DNA of 64,000 nucleotides from Streptomyces venezuelae (lineage in GTDB: Bacteria > Actinomycetota > Actinomycetes > Streptomycetales > Streptomycetaceae), in assembly GCF_008642275.1 (NCBI RefSeq), contig NZ_CP029189.1:6926001-6990000 (forward strand). Direction: 5' to 3'. Every line of letters starts with the position of its first letter. Positions within the stretch are counted from its first letter, which is position 1. A model generated the notes under the pieces. The model worked only from the letters and a program-made list of their open reading frames with translations, was not told the origin of the DNA and ran no database searches. The position numbers and the translations under genes are program-made. This document shows, one piece after another, positions 1 through 8,471 of the stretch.

Positions 1-543
1 CCGGACACCCGGCGCCTCCTGGTCGAGCAGACGGCCCGTGCGCTTGGCACCGCGTCCGAGCGCATCCCCGAGCAGGACATCTCCTTCGGCCTGCGCCAGC
101 TCACCGACGTGGCTACCAAGGCGCTCTCTCCCGGCATCAACGATCCCACCACCGCGATCCACGCCCTCTCCCATTCCTCCGCACTCCTGTGCGAGCTGGC
201 TCGGCGTGATCTTTCCCCCCGGCTCCTGCGGGACGACCGCGGCCAGGTCCGCGTCGTACTACGCCGGCCGACCCTCGCGGAACTCCTCCACCTCGCTGTC
301 GCCCAGCCCATGCAATACGGTGCGGCAGACCCCGCAGTCCTGGCCCGCCTGTCCATACTGTTGCGCGAACTGGCCTGGCACAGCAGACCCGAACAGCGCC
401 CCACCATCGCCGACCACCTCGCGCGGCTGCGTGCCACCACCGCCGCGCAGGAATTCCACCCGGGGGACAGGACCCACCTGGCCGACCTCGCCGACAGCGT
501 CGACCAGGCTCTGAACAGGCGGTGGACCGCCGACGCCCCTTGA
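1..543 (+). CDS. DUF2254-family membrane protein, C-terminal part (5' end outside window)
   Basis: The reading frame is open from the first base and ends with TGA at 541-543, so only the C-terminal 180 residues are present. The stretch FGLRQLTDVATKALSPGIND is typical of DUF2254, a family of predicted bacterial integral membrane proteins of unknown function. The visible part is the soluble C-terminal half rather than the membrane segments. An internal ATG at 109 is not the true start, because the family motif runs across it. Function cannot be assigned beyond the family. Family assignment is from recognised motif wording. Confidence 0.8.
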   Translation, partial: PDTRRLLVEQTARALGTASERIPEQDISFGLRQLTDVATKALSPGINDPTTAIHALSHSSALLCELARRDLSPRLLRDDRGQVRVVLRRPTLAELLHLAVAQPMQYGAADPAVLARLSILLRELAWHSRPEQRPTIADHLARLRATTAAQEFHPGDRTHLADLADSVDQALNRRWTADAP

Positions 544-762
544 CGTGCCTGCGGGTTCCGCTCGCACCGTCCTGCCGCTGGACCGGCATCCGCAGAGGAG
601 CGAGGGGCGCCCTCCTCCTGCCCGCGCTAGATCAGAACTGAACCGCGATGGCGCCGGGCCCCACGAACCGACGAGTGGAAGCAGGCAGGAGTACAGCCCC
701 TTGCGGAGCCATGAGAACGGCGAGAACGGGCGCGTGAGGGCAGAGTCTGAGGCGTACCGCGG

Positions 763-1077
763 TCAGCGGCCGTCGCCCGTCCCGGGGTCGTCGGCGCCGC
801 CGGCGGCCGCTGCGGAGATGAGTGAGGCGATCAGTACCGCGGCTTTGACGGATTCCGCGTTGGCCCTGGCGGGGAAGGCGAGTTCACCGAGGAGCAGGGC
901 GATGGTGAAGCCGATGCCGGCGAGCGCGGCGAGCCCGAGGACGTCGGCCCAGGCCAGTTCGGGGTTGAGCCGGGCGTGGGTGAAGCGCGCGGCGAACCAG
1001 GCACCGCCGAACGCGCCGATGACCTTCCCGGCGACGAGGGCGACCACGACTCCGAGAGGCTCGGGGGTCGTGAACAC
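763..1077 (-). pseudogene. nhaA: NhaA Na+/H+ antiporter, C-terminal fragment
   Basis: About 104 residues match the last third of NhaA sodium/proton antiporters. FTTPEPLGVV, a GKVIGAFGG segment and the membrane helix motif LAGIGFTIALLLGELAF are all visible. A full NhaA has roughly 390 to 450 residues and twelve helices. Here no NhaA-like coding is seen beyond about 1100, so the gene is decapitated. The fragment cannot form a transporter and is best read as debris from deletion or element insertion. The marked 5' end is only the first in-frame GTG; the frame stays open a little further upstream without recognisable NhaA sequence. Confidence 0.75.
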
Positions 1078-1419
1078 GCGGGCGAACGAGGGCCCGCGCC
1101 GGGTGTCGTGCCATCGGCGGGCTCAGGCCGGGTGCTGCCGGTGCCATCGTGGCCGGTTCAACGAGTAATCGCCCCGTGTTACAGGGTGTCCGTGGGCAGC
1201 TGCCAGCAGATGGCGAATCTCGGCTGGTGCGAGATCCACGAGGTCGGGCGTGTCCCGCTCGTCGCCCCTTTCCCTCGGGTGGCGGCGGTGACGGCCACCC
1301 GAGGCATGGGCGAGTATGCCGCGAAGCCGCGCTCGCTGGGGATATGTGACGGAGGCCCCGCTGATCCCGCCATGGTCGGCGTTCGAGGGACCTCGTGATG
1401 GAGGCGGTGGACCGGGAAG
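1078..1419. other. Non-coding stretch between nhaA fragment and DUF4142 gene
   Basis: I see no supported gene, RNA or repeat here. Open frames on both strands are compositional shadows of the GC-rich sequence. Confidence 0.4.
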
Positions 1420-2097
1420 TCACTTGGCGATGGTGGAGGCGACATCGTCCAAGGTGGCATCCGTGACGAGGCCGGTGTCCTCCAGTACATCCATGTGGTC
1501 CTGGACGGTGACGTTGGCTTGGGTTGCAAGCCGTCTCACCAAGGAGTTCTTGGTGGATGCGCGGACCTCGCCGATGGTAATGAACACCTTGCCGTGGGAG
1601 GCGCGGAGCAGGTCCACGAAGAGCTGGTCGAACTCGCTGCCCTGGGTGCTTCGCAGCTGGTCGACCCAGCGTTGCTGTTCGGCTGTAGCTTGATCGGGGA
1701 TGGGTACTCGTAGCGCCTCGGAGTCCTCGCGAACCAGTTGGTCGAGCTTGCTGTGTCCATCGAGAAGATGCAGGCCGGCCCGTTTGATCGCTTCGCTCGA
1801 TCCGTTTGTCTGGGCGAGTCGGCCTGCCGGTATTTCCCACAGTCCGGCCTGCCGGACCTTGGCGAGGAAGCTCTTGTCCAGTTGGGTGACTGCGTTGGTG
1901 CTGGCCGCCTGAGGTACTGCCGCACCGGCGCCCACTGTCGGGGTGTGGGCTGAAGCCGACTCGTGGGTCGAGTCGTTCTTGAGGGAGAGCCATGCGGTTG
2001 CAGCGGCTGTGACCGCCACGCATGCGACCGCCGCGGCGAGCAGGCGGCCACGGCGACGACGAGACGAAGGTCGGATACTGCGTGCATGAGACTTCAT
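1420..2097 (-). CDS. DUF4142 domain exported protein
   Basis: A 225-residue protein. The ATG at 2097 follows a GGGAG ribosome site in GCCCAGGGAGCCACG, and this start puts a basic segment (SSRRRRGR) before a hydrophobic helix (LLAAAVACVAVTAAATAWL). That is a signal anchor or signal peptide, so the protein is probably exported. The rest resembles DUF4142: a helical body with SFLAKVRQAGLWEIPAGRLA, the family-type KRAGLHLLDGHSKLDQLV and, near the end, QDHMDVLEDTG. DUF4142 proteins are predicted periplasmic or secreted, ferritin-like helical proteins of unclear role. It stands alone, with a perfect 6-3-6 inverted repeat upstream. Confidence 0.75.
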   Translation of the reverse strand: MKSHARSIRPSSRRRRGRLLAAAVACVAVTAAATAWLSLKNDSTHESASAHTPTVGAGAAVPQAASTNAVTQLDKSFLAKVRQAGLWEIPAGRLAQTNGSSEAIKRAGLHLLDGHSKLDQLVREDSEALRVPIPDQATAEQQRWVDQLRSTQGSEFDQLFVDLLRASHGKVFITIGEVRASTKNSLVRRLATQANVTVQDHMDVLEDTGLVTDATLDDVASTIAK

Positions 2098-2182
2098 CGT
2101 GGCTCCCTGGGCTTCGCGGCGTTCGCTGATGCCGGCACTGGCGTTGTGGCGCTTGGAACTGTGGGGCACGGCAAAGCTAACC

Positions 2183-2197
2183 TTTGCCCTAGGCAAA
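2183..2197. promoter_or_regulatory. Inverted repeat upstream of the DUF4142 gene
   Basis: TTTGCC-CTA-GGCAAA is a perfect 6-bp inverted repeat with a 3-bp spacer, 86 bp upstream of the DUF4142 start in an unusually AT-rich pocket. This is where a promoter-proximal operator would lie. The neighbouring GCTAACCT is reminiscent of DtxR/IdeR iron boxes but does not match well enough to claim one. Confidence 0.3.
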
Positions 2198-2415
2198 CAA
2201 AGCGTTTTGGCGATGGTGCTCAAAAGTGGGGGGCGGGGGCCCTCATCGGCTAACATCCCGGCTCGCCGTTCGACGAGTAACCTGCACACCTGGTACCAAC
2301 CCTGGTGGGGGCGCGCGCTCCGTAGCCGCCCGAGGAATCGGTCAGCGTCGGAAATGGAAGCGAAGCCATTTGCGCTACGGAGGGTCGACGATGGGGTCTC
2401 GCGAGGCAGGCGGGG

Positions 2416-2625
2416 GTGACGGTGGTTGCACCGCGACTGGCCGATCAAGAGGAGGATGTGGCGGGCCTCGGTGAGGTTCACGTGGGGGCGATGCTGGGGG
2501 TCCGGCTCCTGTCGAGCGAGTACAGCACTGGACCGGTGCACGATGGGCGCATCGACTCGCTGGGGCTGGACGAGAACGGTGCTCCGGTGATCGTCGAGTT
2601 CGAACGGGGCGCCGACGGCGGTTGA
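2416..2625 (+). pseudogene. Frameshifted fragment of a DUF5655/PD-(D/E)XK nuclease-like protein
   Basis: The 69 codons contain GVRLLSSEYSTGPVHDGRID followed by SLGLDENGAPVIVEFERG. This resembles the N-terminal nuclease-like part of actinobacterial DUF5655-type proteins, where IDSLGxDExGxPVIVExKR forms the PD-(D/E)XK core. The frame stops right after GADGG, where full proteins continue; a single missing base at the GGT-TGA junction would restore a Val-Ile reading. No further homologous coding follows, so the rest appears lost. Homology is recalled, not computed. Confidence 0.5.
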
Positions 2626-3073
2626 TCTCGTACCCGGGTTCAGTAGGGACGTGAGGGCTGGGGCATCATGGTAAGGACGCCCTGGAGGTGCAGCTTCCGC
2701 CGCTAGGCGACGTCGAGCGATCGACCTGTTCATGCGAACGGGGCGGCGTCACCCGTTGGTGCGATGCCACTCCGCAGCTGTGACGGGCATGCTCGGCCGC
2801 AGACGTGCTGGCTGCCTGCGGAGGACGGCATCGAGCCCGAGCAGCAGGGTGAGGTGCCCTCAAAGGACCCGCCACCGAAGCACACGCTCCGTACCCGGCA
2901 ATCGAGTTGAAGACGATCGTGGGCACCGGATCGCCCGTCGGGGAATCCCAGTAGTGATTGCAGGCCGTGCAGCGGCTGCCTACGTCGACAAGCTCCTGGG
3001 TGGGACCCGGACCCGGGAGAGGAGCCCGAAGTCCCGCGCTCCTCGCTTCGTCATCGTCGCCGCTGGGTCAGCG
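2626..3073. other. Non-coding stretch
   Basis: No open frame here has a convincing start or recognisable protein sequence. It probably holds debris from the same decay that left the two neighbouring gene fragments. Confidence 0.35.
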
Positions 3074-3235
3074 TTACTGTCCGCCTGCGTCTTTGGTCCA
3101 GGGGGCAAACCGACAGCGGCGAGCACGGCTGTGACCAGCACTGTGCCCCAACAACCCGAGCGCGGCGGTGAGAATGATGATCTCCACTGCGCCCAGGACC
3201 AGAGCGGCAATCAGCGAGATCAGCCAGGAATTCAT
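3074..3235 (-). CDS. Small membrane protein, possibly an NfeD-like N-terminal remnant
   Basis: A 53-codon frame from ATG 3235. It begins MNSWLISLIAALVLGAVEII and continues as one long hydrophobic helix (ILTAALGLLG) followed by a short Arg-rich tail. The pattern W-x6-LGxxEI with a following LGLLG resembles the first membrane segment of NfeD/short membrane proteins. It may be a truncated relic rather than a functional gene. No strong ribosome site was found. Confidence 0.3.
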   Translation of the reverse strand: MNSWLISLIAALVLGAVEIIILTAALGLLGHSAGHSRARRCRFAPWTKDAGGQ

Positions 3236-3340
3236 GCCCATGGCTGGGGACTGAAGCGTTGAAGAGGTCCACGCCTTCGAGGGGGGCGGCCCGCGCAGGC
3301 TGTGCGTAGCCCCGATCGGGAAGGCCCCGATCCGGCGTCG

Positions 3341-3856
3341 TCATCCGTCTGCGGCGTTCGTGGCCGGATCGTCGGTGAGCGGGAGGGAAGCGGTGATCCG
3401 TTTGCCCACGGGTTCGCGGCGGACCTGGAAGGTCCGGGCGGAGGCCTTGACGATCTCGAGGCCGTGCTGTCCCACGCGGGTGGGGTCTGGAGGCAGGATC
3501 GTCGGCAGGGCAGGGTTGCTGTCCCAGACGGTCACATCCACGCAGCCGTTCCAGACGTGGAGGGTCAGCAGGCTGGGACCGGGCGCGTATTTGCGGGTGT
3601 TGGTGACCAGCTCGCTGACGAACAGCTCCACCAGATCCAGAACGCGGTCCGAGACCCGCAGGCCATGGACCCTTTGCATGTCGTCCAAGAAGGAGCGGGC
3701 AAGCAGCCGCGCCCTGGCAATCGGCTCACTCCCCTCGAATGCGGCAGAGAGTGACAGCGGGCGGGGGAGCAGCGTGGTGTCCGGTCCGGTCACCTCTGCC
3801 GTCTCGTCCATGTCGGGCCGGTCGAGGCCACCTTGCCCGATCCACTGCCAGGTCAT
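3341..3856 (-). CDS. RsbW-like ATP-binding protein (HATPase_c_2, anti-sigma factor type)
   Basis: A 171-residue protein with the GHKL ATPase fold used by Streptomyces regulatory kinases. VELFVSELVTNTRKYA (about residues 80-95) is the N-box with the Mg-binding Glu/Asn. VWDSNPALPTI and VGQHGLEIVKASA are the G1/G2 boxes around the ATP lid. Such proteins act as serine kinases or anti-sigma factors in partner-switching control of stress and development. No sigma factor or anti-anti-sigma gene lies beside it, so its partner is unknown. The C-terminal ITASLPL strand completes the domain. Confidence 0.8.
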   Translation of the reverse strand: MTWQWIGQGGLDRPDMDETAEVTGPDTTLLPRPLSLSAAFEGSEPIARARLLARSFLDDMQRVHGLRVSDRVLDLVELFVSELVTNTRKYAPGPSLLTLHVWNGCVDVTVWDSNPALPTILPPDPTRVGQHGLEIVKASARTFQVRREPVGKRITASLPLTDDPATNAADG

Positions 3857-3909
3857 GGCTTGTAAACTCCGGTCGACGTTGGGGCGGGGGACAGGGGGAA
3901 GTGACAGTG

Positions 3910-4380
3910 CTAGCGGCGGAGGGCTGAGGCGGCCATGGAGAGGCTGGCGATCAGCAGGGCCAGGCCGATGATGAGAGAGGGGAATCCGGGGCCGGGCAGG
4001 ATGTGCATCGCCACTCCGGCCAGGGTGAGGGGCACGCCAACCGCAGCCAACACCTTTGCGATCTGCCGTTCCGGCACGGCCTGCTCCTTGCTCCGTGCCG
4101 CCGCGGATGTGGGGTCGGGAGCGTCACGGCCGGTGATGAACGCGGTAAGTGCCCCGGCGAGAAGTGCCCAGGCAGCGGCAGCCCAGCCGAAGCGCTGACC
4201 GCCGATCAAGATGATGGCTGAGGCGACCGTCGCGCCGGCCGCCATGGCCCGGGCATTGACGGCGAATGCCCACTGGCGCCGGGCACTACCCGGATCCCGG
4301 AGCTCGGTGAGCGCTGTCCGGATGACCAAGGCGGCAATGACGATCACCGGCGCCAACAGTGAGGTGCCACCATCGGCCAT
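3910..4380 (-). CDS. Small integral membrane protein, unknown function
   Basis: A 156-residue protein with about four hydrophobic segments: LLAPVIVIAALVIRTAL, GATVASAIILIGG, AAAWALLAGALTAFITG and a C-terminal pair around VLAAVGVPLTLAGVAM and LIIGLALLIASLSMAASAL. A charged loop with RSKEQAVPERQIAK separates the pairs. I do not recognise the family. It follows the RsbW-like gene's 5' side on the same strand with a 53-bp gap, so co-regulation is possible. Confidence 0.55.
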   Translation of the reverse strand: MADGGTSLLAPVIVIAALVIRTALTELRDPGSARRQWAFAVNARAMAAGATVASAIILIGGQRFGWAAAAWALLAGALTAFITGRDAPDPTSAAARSKEQAVPERQIAKVLAAVGVPLTLAGVAMHILPGPGFPSLIIGLALLIASLSMAASALRR

Positions 4381-4782
4381 CAGATGTGGCGTCCGTCCGC
4401 GCTGGCATTCTCGGGCTTGGGAGCGGTGCGCCCGGGCCGGTGTGGGACACCGAGGAGCGGCGGTCGGCGGGAGGAATCACGTGGGTCGGTGGGCATCGGG
4501 ATTGGCCTTCGGCGTCGGAGAGAAAGGGCGCACTGCCCTAGGGACGCCGACCAGACTTCCCGGCACACCGCGTGCCAGCTCTTGACACGTTGCTTGCACC
4601 GTATCCACCGGAGGCCGGGTTGTCTGCCCCGTACCCCGCCTACGAACGGTTCGATGTCAGGTCGTGATCACCCCTGGCGGGAGGCACACCACCAAGCGGC
4701 GATGGCTGACAGAACGAGTGCGCCGACGGCGATGGTTTCCGGCTGCTCACCAGGCGTCGTGTAAAGGGCGGCACCGGCGGTC
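4381..4782. other. Non-coding stretch between membrane protein and nuclease-like gene
   Basis: The frame of the following gene is interrupted by TAA at 4762. Upstream of that stop I see no sequence resembling the missing catalytic half of the nuclease-like domain. No other gene is supported. Confidence 0.35.
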
Positions 4783-5976
4783 GTGAGCGTGCGGTCCCGC
4801 GTGGAGCGAGCCGGCCCCGCCACTATCGGTGTGATCATCAGCATCGCGGGCTTCACGGAATCCGTCATCCAGCAGGTCGTCGAGTTCCGAGGGCGACAGC
4901 CCATACTGCTCATCGGTGAGAAGGAACTGCTGCAGCTCCTCCGTTCACCAGAATTGCTCGCCAACGTGTTGAAGGCAAAGCAGGCGGAGCTTGTCGCCCA
5001 CGGTCGTGTCCACCTTGGCCTGGACACCGCGAGGAAGACCAAGCGCCGACCGATCAACGATCTGCCGGCAGCCAGCGTCTCCCTGCTTGGGGACACCCTG
5101 GAGCCGCTGCCGTACGTCACCGCCGACGACAGCTTCGGTGAACTCGTCTTCGTCCACGAACTGCCCGATGTCGACTGGGTGATCGCCAGCGGCAACGGGG
5201 TCACCCTGGACCTCCCGGTCCGCCGTCTGGACGAAGGCGGTCTCATTAATCTCGTCCACACGCTGAACTCCATGGGCTGGACGACATCCGAACCATCCTG
5301 GAGCATCCGACAGGCAACCACGGCGTGGCACGGAACCGGCGCTCGGGAGTTCGTCAACGCGCTGACCGGTAGGAAGAAGCGCTACGGCGGACTGGAGGAC
5401 ATCCACCACACCGAGCAGGTCACGTACTTCGACACCTGCCTAGGCGGAGGCTTCTACACGCTGACAGCCGATGTCTCCAGCGACCCTTCCCGCGTGGTAC
5501 TGCGCTGCAATATCTCCTTCCAACTGGTGGGCATTCCGGTCGACATGGCTCCGCTCCGGCACCTCTTCGAGCGATACCACGCGATGGCCTCGGGCTTCCT
5601 CCGTCCACTTACAGGCCGCGCCGTGACCCGGGAACACCTGAAGGATCACGAGCCACTGGAGGCTGTCGGGTACCTCGTCTCCTCTGACGACGTCCCCTCG
5701 ATCTCCTGGGCCGAGCGCCCCGAGAGCTCCTCGGAGGAGGCGAGAATTCCGGATAAGTGGGTCACTGGCATCGTGGCCAGAAACCCCTACTGCAAGGCAG
5801 AGCGGGGAGCGACGCCGGAGGGTTGGCCGATGGCAGTCGAGTCCAGCGAGCTCATCATCTGTGCCTTGCGGAACCACCATCCACTGGAAAAGAGGCCCGA
5901 GGGCTACTCGCTGATCTCTTGGGAACTGGCGAAGACCTCGGATGCCAAGGTATTCCGCCCAGTGGCGGACTGGTAG
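4783..5976 (+). CDS. Protein with truncated restriction-endonuclease-like domain
   Basis: A 397-residue frame starting at GTG 4783. Residues 14-70 (GVIISIAGFTESVIQQV, then QPILLIGEKELLQLL) look like the last strands and helix of an Mrr-type restriction endonuclease domain. In whole proteins this part follows the catalytic D...ExK strands. Those catalytic strands are absent: the frame is closed by TAA at 4762, 21 bp upstream. The remaining 320 residues are unfamiliar, with tryptophan-rich motifs (SWSIRQATTAWHGTG). The protein is either an N-terminally deleted nuclease or a non-catalytic relative. I cannot name its function. Confidence 0.45.
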   Translation: MSVRSRVERAGPATIGVIISIAGFTESVIQQVVEFRGRQPILLIGEKELLQLLRSPELLANVLKAKQAELVAHGRVHLGLDTARKTKRRPINDLPAASVSLLGDTLEPLPYVTADDSFGELVFVHELPDVDWVIASGNGVTLDLPVRRLDEGGLINLVHTLNSMGWTTSEPSWSIRQATTAWHGTGAREFVNALTGRKKRYGGLEDIHHTEQVTYFDTCLGGGFYTLTADVSSDPSRVVLRCNISFQLVGIPVDMAPLRHLFERYHAMASGFLRPLTGRAVTREHLKDHEPLEAVGYLVSSDDVPSISWAERPESSSEEARIPDKWVTGIVARNPYCKAERGATPEGWPMAVESSELIICALRNHHPLEKRPEGYSLISWELAKTSDAKVFRPVADW

Positions 5977-6114
5977 ACGACTCATCGGGGGGCCACGGCA
6001 CGAGCATGCGGGGCACCGAGCGCCGTGTTGGAGCCTGGTCGGCGAACGGGAGGGGCGGAGGAGGCGCGATTGTGGGTGGGCGGGAGTCGCTGAGGTGCGG
6101 GCAACCTCTCTTGG

Positions 6115-7254
6115 TCATCGGCCTGGCCGGGCGGGGGTGCGGGTGGCAGGACCGGCTCGTGCGGCTGGGGTGCGGACGGCGGGAGCACGGGGGACGGCAG
6201 GCTGGGGGGCGGTGGGCTTCTCGGCGAAGTCGCCTGTGGCTTGGTGCCAGCGGCTCCGTACTGAGGACAGTGCGGAGAGTGCCCGGCGGCTGCCGGTGGT
6301 CAGCTGGTGGACGGATGTGGCGTCGTCCGCGGTGAGCGCTTCGATTCGTGCGGCAACGGCACCAGCCTGCGCCAGGAGAGCGCGCTGGAGGACCTTCTGG
6401 CCCCAGTACTCGGGTGCCCCTGCGGGATGGGCGAGCAAGTCGAGGACCTCGGCGGGCTGGAGCCCTTCGCGAAGTAGGCCGCGCTGCTGTGCCTCCCACA
6501 GGAGGGTGATGGGGTCCACGGGTGCACCCCGGCGGGCGAGTGCCGTCAAGCAGGCGTAGAGGGCGGCGTGCGCGGGGACGGTGAAGTCGCCCTCGTGTAG
6601 CCAGTGCATCCGAGGTAGGCCATCGGGGTGTGCGGTGGCCGTGGCCAGGAGCATCCGTTCCTCGTCCTCCGCCTCTACCGATGCTTCGGCAGTCGGGGCG
6701 GGAGGCGGCGGGGTCCGGGGCATTGATCCGGGGTGCGAGGGGAAGGCCGTGGTCAGCTCGTCGAGGTAGACGGCGAGCTGGTCGGCCCGGGTGAGGACCG
6801 TCCGAGCCGGATCGGGCCCCGGGGCGTGGGCGGCCTGTGCGAGGAGACCGGCATGCCGGCGCAGAACGCGGCGGGCGTGCCCGGAACGGACCATCTGCGC
6901 GTAGGCAGGGGCGTGGGCGTCGGTGGGGCAGACGCTGATGAGGGTGTGCAGGTAGGAGGCCGTCAGGGCTCGGGCCTGGGGCTGGGCCGCTTCGAGAAGC
7001 TGGCTCGGCCATACCGGGCGGGCCCGGTGGACCTCCGGCGGGGGCGGGGACACCGTGCGCATCGCCGCGAACAGGGCGCTGTGCGCGGTGTTGGCGAAGT
7101 GCTCGGGCTCGAGCGGACCGATGGTCTTGAGCCGCTCGGGAACCAGGAGCAGGGCGCCGAGCAGGGCCTGTTCGGCGTAGTGCACCACCGGCGGCGGCGC
7201 AGGGTACTGCAGGAGATCCTCGTCGGCTTCGGTACGGGTGGCGTCGGACATCAT
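6115..7254 (-). CDS. DnaB N-terminal-domain protein lacking the helicase domain
   Basis: A 379-residue protein with two copies of a DnaB-helicase N-terminal-like helical module. The first (residues 25-130) has AEQALLGALLLVPERL, EHFANTAHSALFAAM and YLHTLISVCP. The second (about 190-310) has EERMLLATATA, LHEGDFTVPAHAALYACLTA and GAPVDPITLL. In replicative helicases this module mediates hexamer assembly and primase contact, but no RecA-type ATPase follows here, only a Pro/Ala-rich tail. Such stand-alone proteins are common on Streptomyces mobile elements. The ATG at 7254 overlaps the methyltransferase stop by ATGA. It is the last gene of the minus-strand operon. Confidence 0.7.
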   Translation of the reverse strand: MMSDATRTEADEDLLQYPAPPPVVHYAEQALLGALLLVPERLKTIGPLEPEHFANTAHSALFAAMRTVSPPPPEVHRARPVWPSQLLEAAQPQARALTASYLHTLISVCPTDAHAPAYAQMVRSGHARRVLRRHAGLLAQAAHAPGPDPARTVLTRADQLAVYLDELTTAFPSHPGSMPRTPPPPAPTAEASVEAEDEERMLLATATAHPDGLPRMHWLHEGDFTVPAHAALYACLTALARRGAPVDPITLLWEAQQRGLLREGLQPAEVLDLLAHPAGAPEYWGQKVLQRALLAQAGAVAARIEALTADDATSVHQLTTGSRRALSALSSVRSRWHQATGDFAEKPTAPQPAVPRAPAVRTPAARAGPATRTPARPGR

Positions 7255-8471
7255 GCCGCCAGGACGAAGTCGTCGTGGCTGAGCGTGCGTTCGACGTGCG
7301 GTGCGATCAAGCGGGCGGCGAACAACGGGGGAACGGCGTTCCCGATCTGGGAGAAGCGCTGGCCTTTATTGCCTTGCCAGGGGTAGGCGGGAGGGAAGGA
7401 CTGCAGGATCCCGGCCTCCTCAGCGGTGATCCGGATCGCCGGCGGCGCCGTCTCCGCGGGGCCCGTAGTGGTCCAGACGCATTCGTTGGCGCGGTTGCCG
7501 AAGAACAGCGTCGCGGCCGGTTCAGTCACGGACCGGATGGCCGCGTTCGCCTGGCTGTTGCTGCGCAGGACCCAGTCCCGTCCGTCACCGCACCGCGGCG
7601 TCCGCGGAGAGCTTTCCGTGCAGATGCACGGAGGTTCGACCTTGGGGTTCCCGGGACGGAGCGGGGGGTTCTTCCACGCGCCGCGGTCACGGGCGTCGGA
7701 GCGGGTCTTACGGGAGCCGGAGGGGAAAGGCTCCGGTCCGCCCCCAGGGCCGCCGCCGGCGCACATGGTGGGCACGGGCCCGTCGGTGCGTCCCCAGCCT
7801 AGGGCTTCGGCCATGGACACCCACGTCCGGCGGCCGAGCCCGAAGAAGGTCTCCGGCTCGCTGAACTTGGCGTGTGTCGGCTCGGGCGGGGCCGCCGTAC
7901 GGGTGCGGGAGGCGATCAGGATCGCCCGCCGCCTCGTCTGCGGCACGCCGTAGTCGGCGGCGTTGAGGATGCCGCTCCAGGTGGAGAACCCCCAGGAGCG
8001 GAGCACGGCGGCGTACTGCTTCCACAGGGGCGCGACGTCGGGGACCTCCTCCATCAGGACCCATTCCGGCTCGCCGGCCTGGTGCAGGGCGTGGAGGTAG
8101 CGCATCGGCTCGGCGGCCAGCAGCGACCGCTGGTCCTGGCAGGCTGCGAGCAGTTGGGGGCGGGTGTCCCGTCCGGCGGCCAGGTCAGCCACGGCCTGGT
8201 GGACGAGGGGCTGGTCGACCAGGCCGAGGCGCTTGCCGGCCATGCTCCACGCCTGACAGGGCGGGCTCGCTATCAGGCCGCGGGTCCGGCCGATGAAAGG
8301 GCGGACCGGGTAGAGCGCGACGTCGGTGCGGATCGTGGTCTGCCCGGTCGCCGCGCGGGTCTTGCAGGCCCATTCGTCCCACTCCAGGCCGACATCGCGC
8401 ACGCCCAGGCTGTGCAGGGCGTGCCCCCAGCCGCCTGCACCAGCGAAGAGGTCCAGAACGAGGTCTTTCAT
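7251..8471 (-). CDS. DNA (cytosine-5-)-methyltransferase
   Basis: A 406-residue m5C methyltransferase. Motif I is DLFAGAGGWG (residues 7-16, AdoMet site). Motif IV is SPPCQAWS with the catalytic Cys72. Motif VI appears as MEEVPDV (141-146, Glu in place of the usual ENV). Motif VIII has VPQTRRRAILIA, and motif X is QRFSQIGNAVPP near the C-terminus. The start ATG at 8471 overlaps the upstream VirD4-type gene's stop by ATGA. No restriction partner is nearby, so it is an orphan modification enzyme. In a conjugation operon this suggests self-protection of the element against host restriction. The target sequence cannot be read from the protein. Confidence 0.9.
   Translation of the reverse strand: MKDLVLDLFAGAGGWGHALHSLGVRDVGLEWDEWACKTRAATGQTTIRTDVALYPVRPFIGRTRGLIASPPCQAWSMAGKRLGLVDQPLVHQAVADLAAGRDTRPQLLAACQDQRSLLAAEPMRYLHALHQAGEPEWVLMEEVPDVAPLWKQYAAVLRSWGFSTWSGILNAADYGVPQTRRRAILIASRTRTAAPPEPTHAKFSEPETFFGLGRRTWVSMAEALGWGRTDGPVPTMCAGGGPGGGPEPFPSGSRKTRSDARDRGAWKNPPLRPGNPKVEPPCICTESSPRTPRCGDGRDWVLRSNSQANAAIRSVTEPAATLFFGNRANECVWTTTGPAETAPPAIRITAEEAGILQSFPPAYPWQGNKGQRFSQIGNAVPPLFAARLIAPHVERTLSHDDFVLAA

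Noticed and set aside
884..2023. Long minus-strand open frame of 379 codons
   Set aside because: Arg/His/Pro-rich shadow of the DUF4142 and NhaA regions with no family features; overlaps better-supported coding.
2165..2205. Possible DtxR/IdeR iron box before the DUF4142 gene
   Set aside because: Only part of the box matches; kept only as an unnamed inverted repeat.
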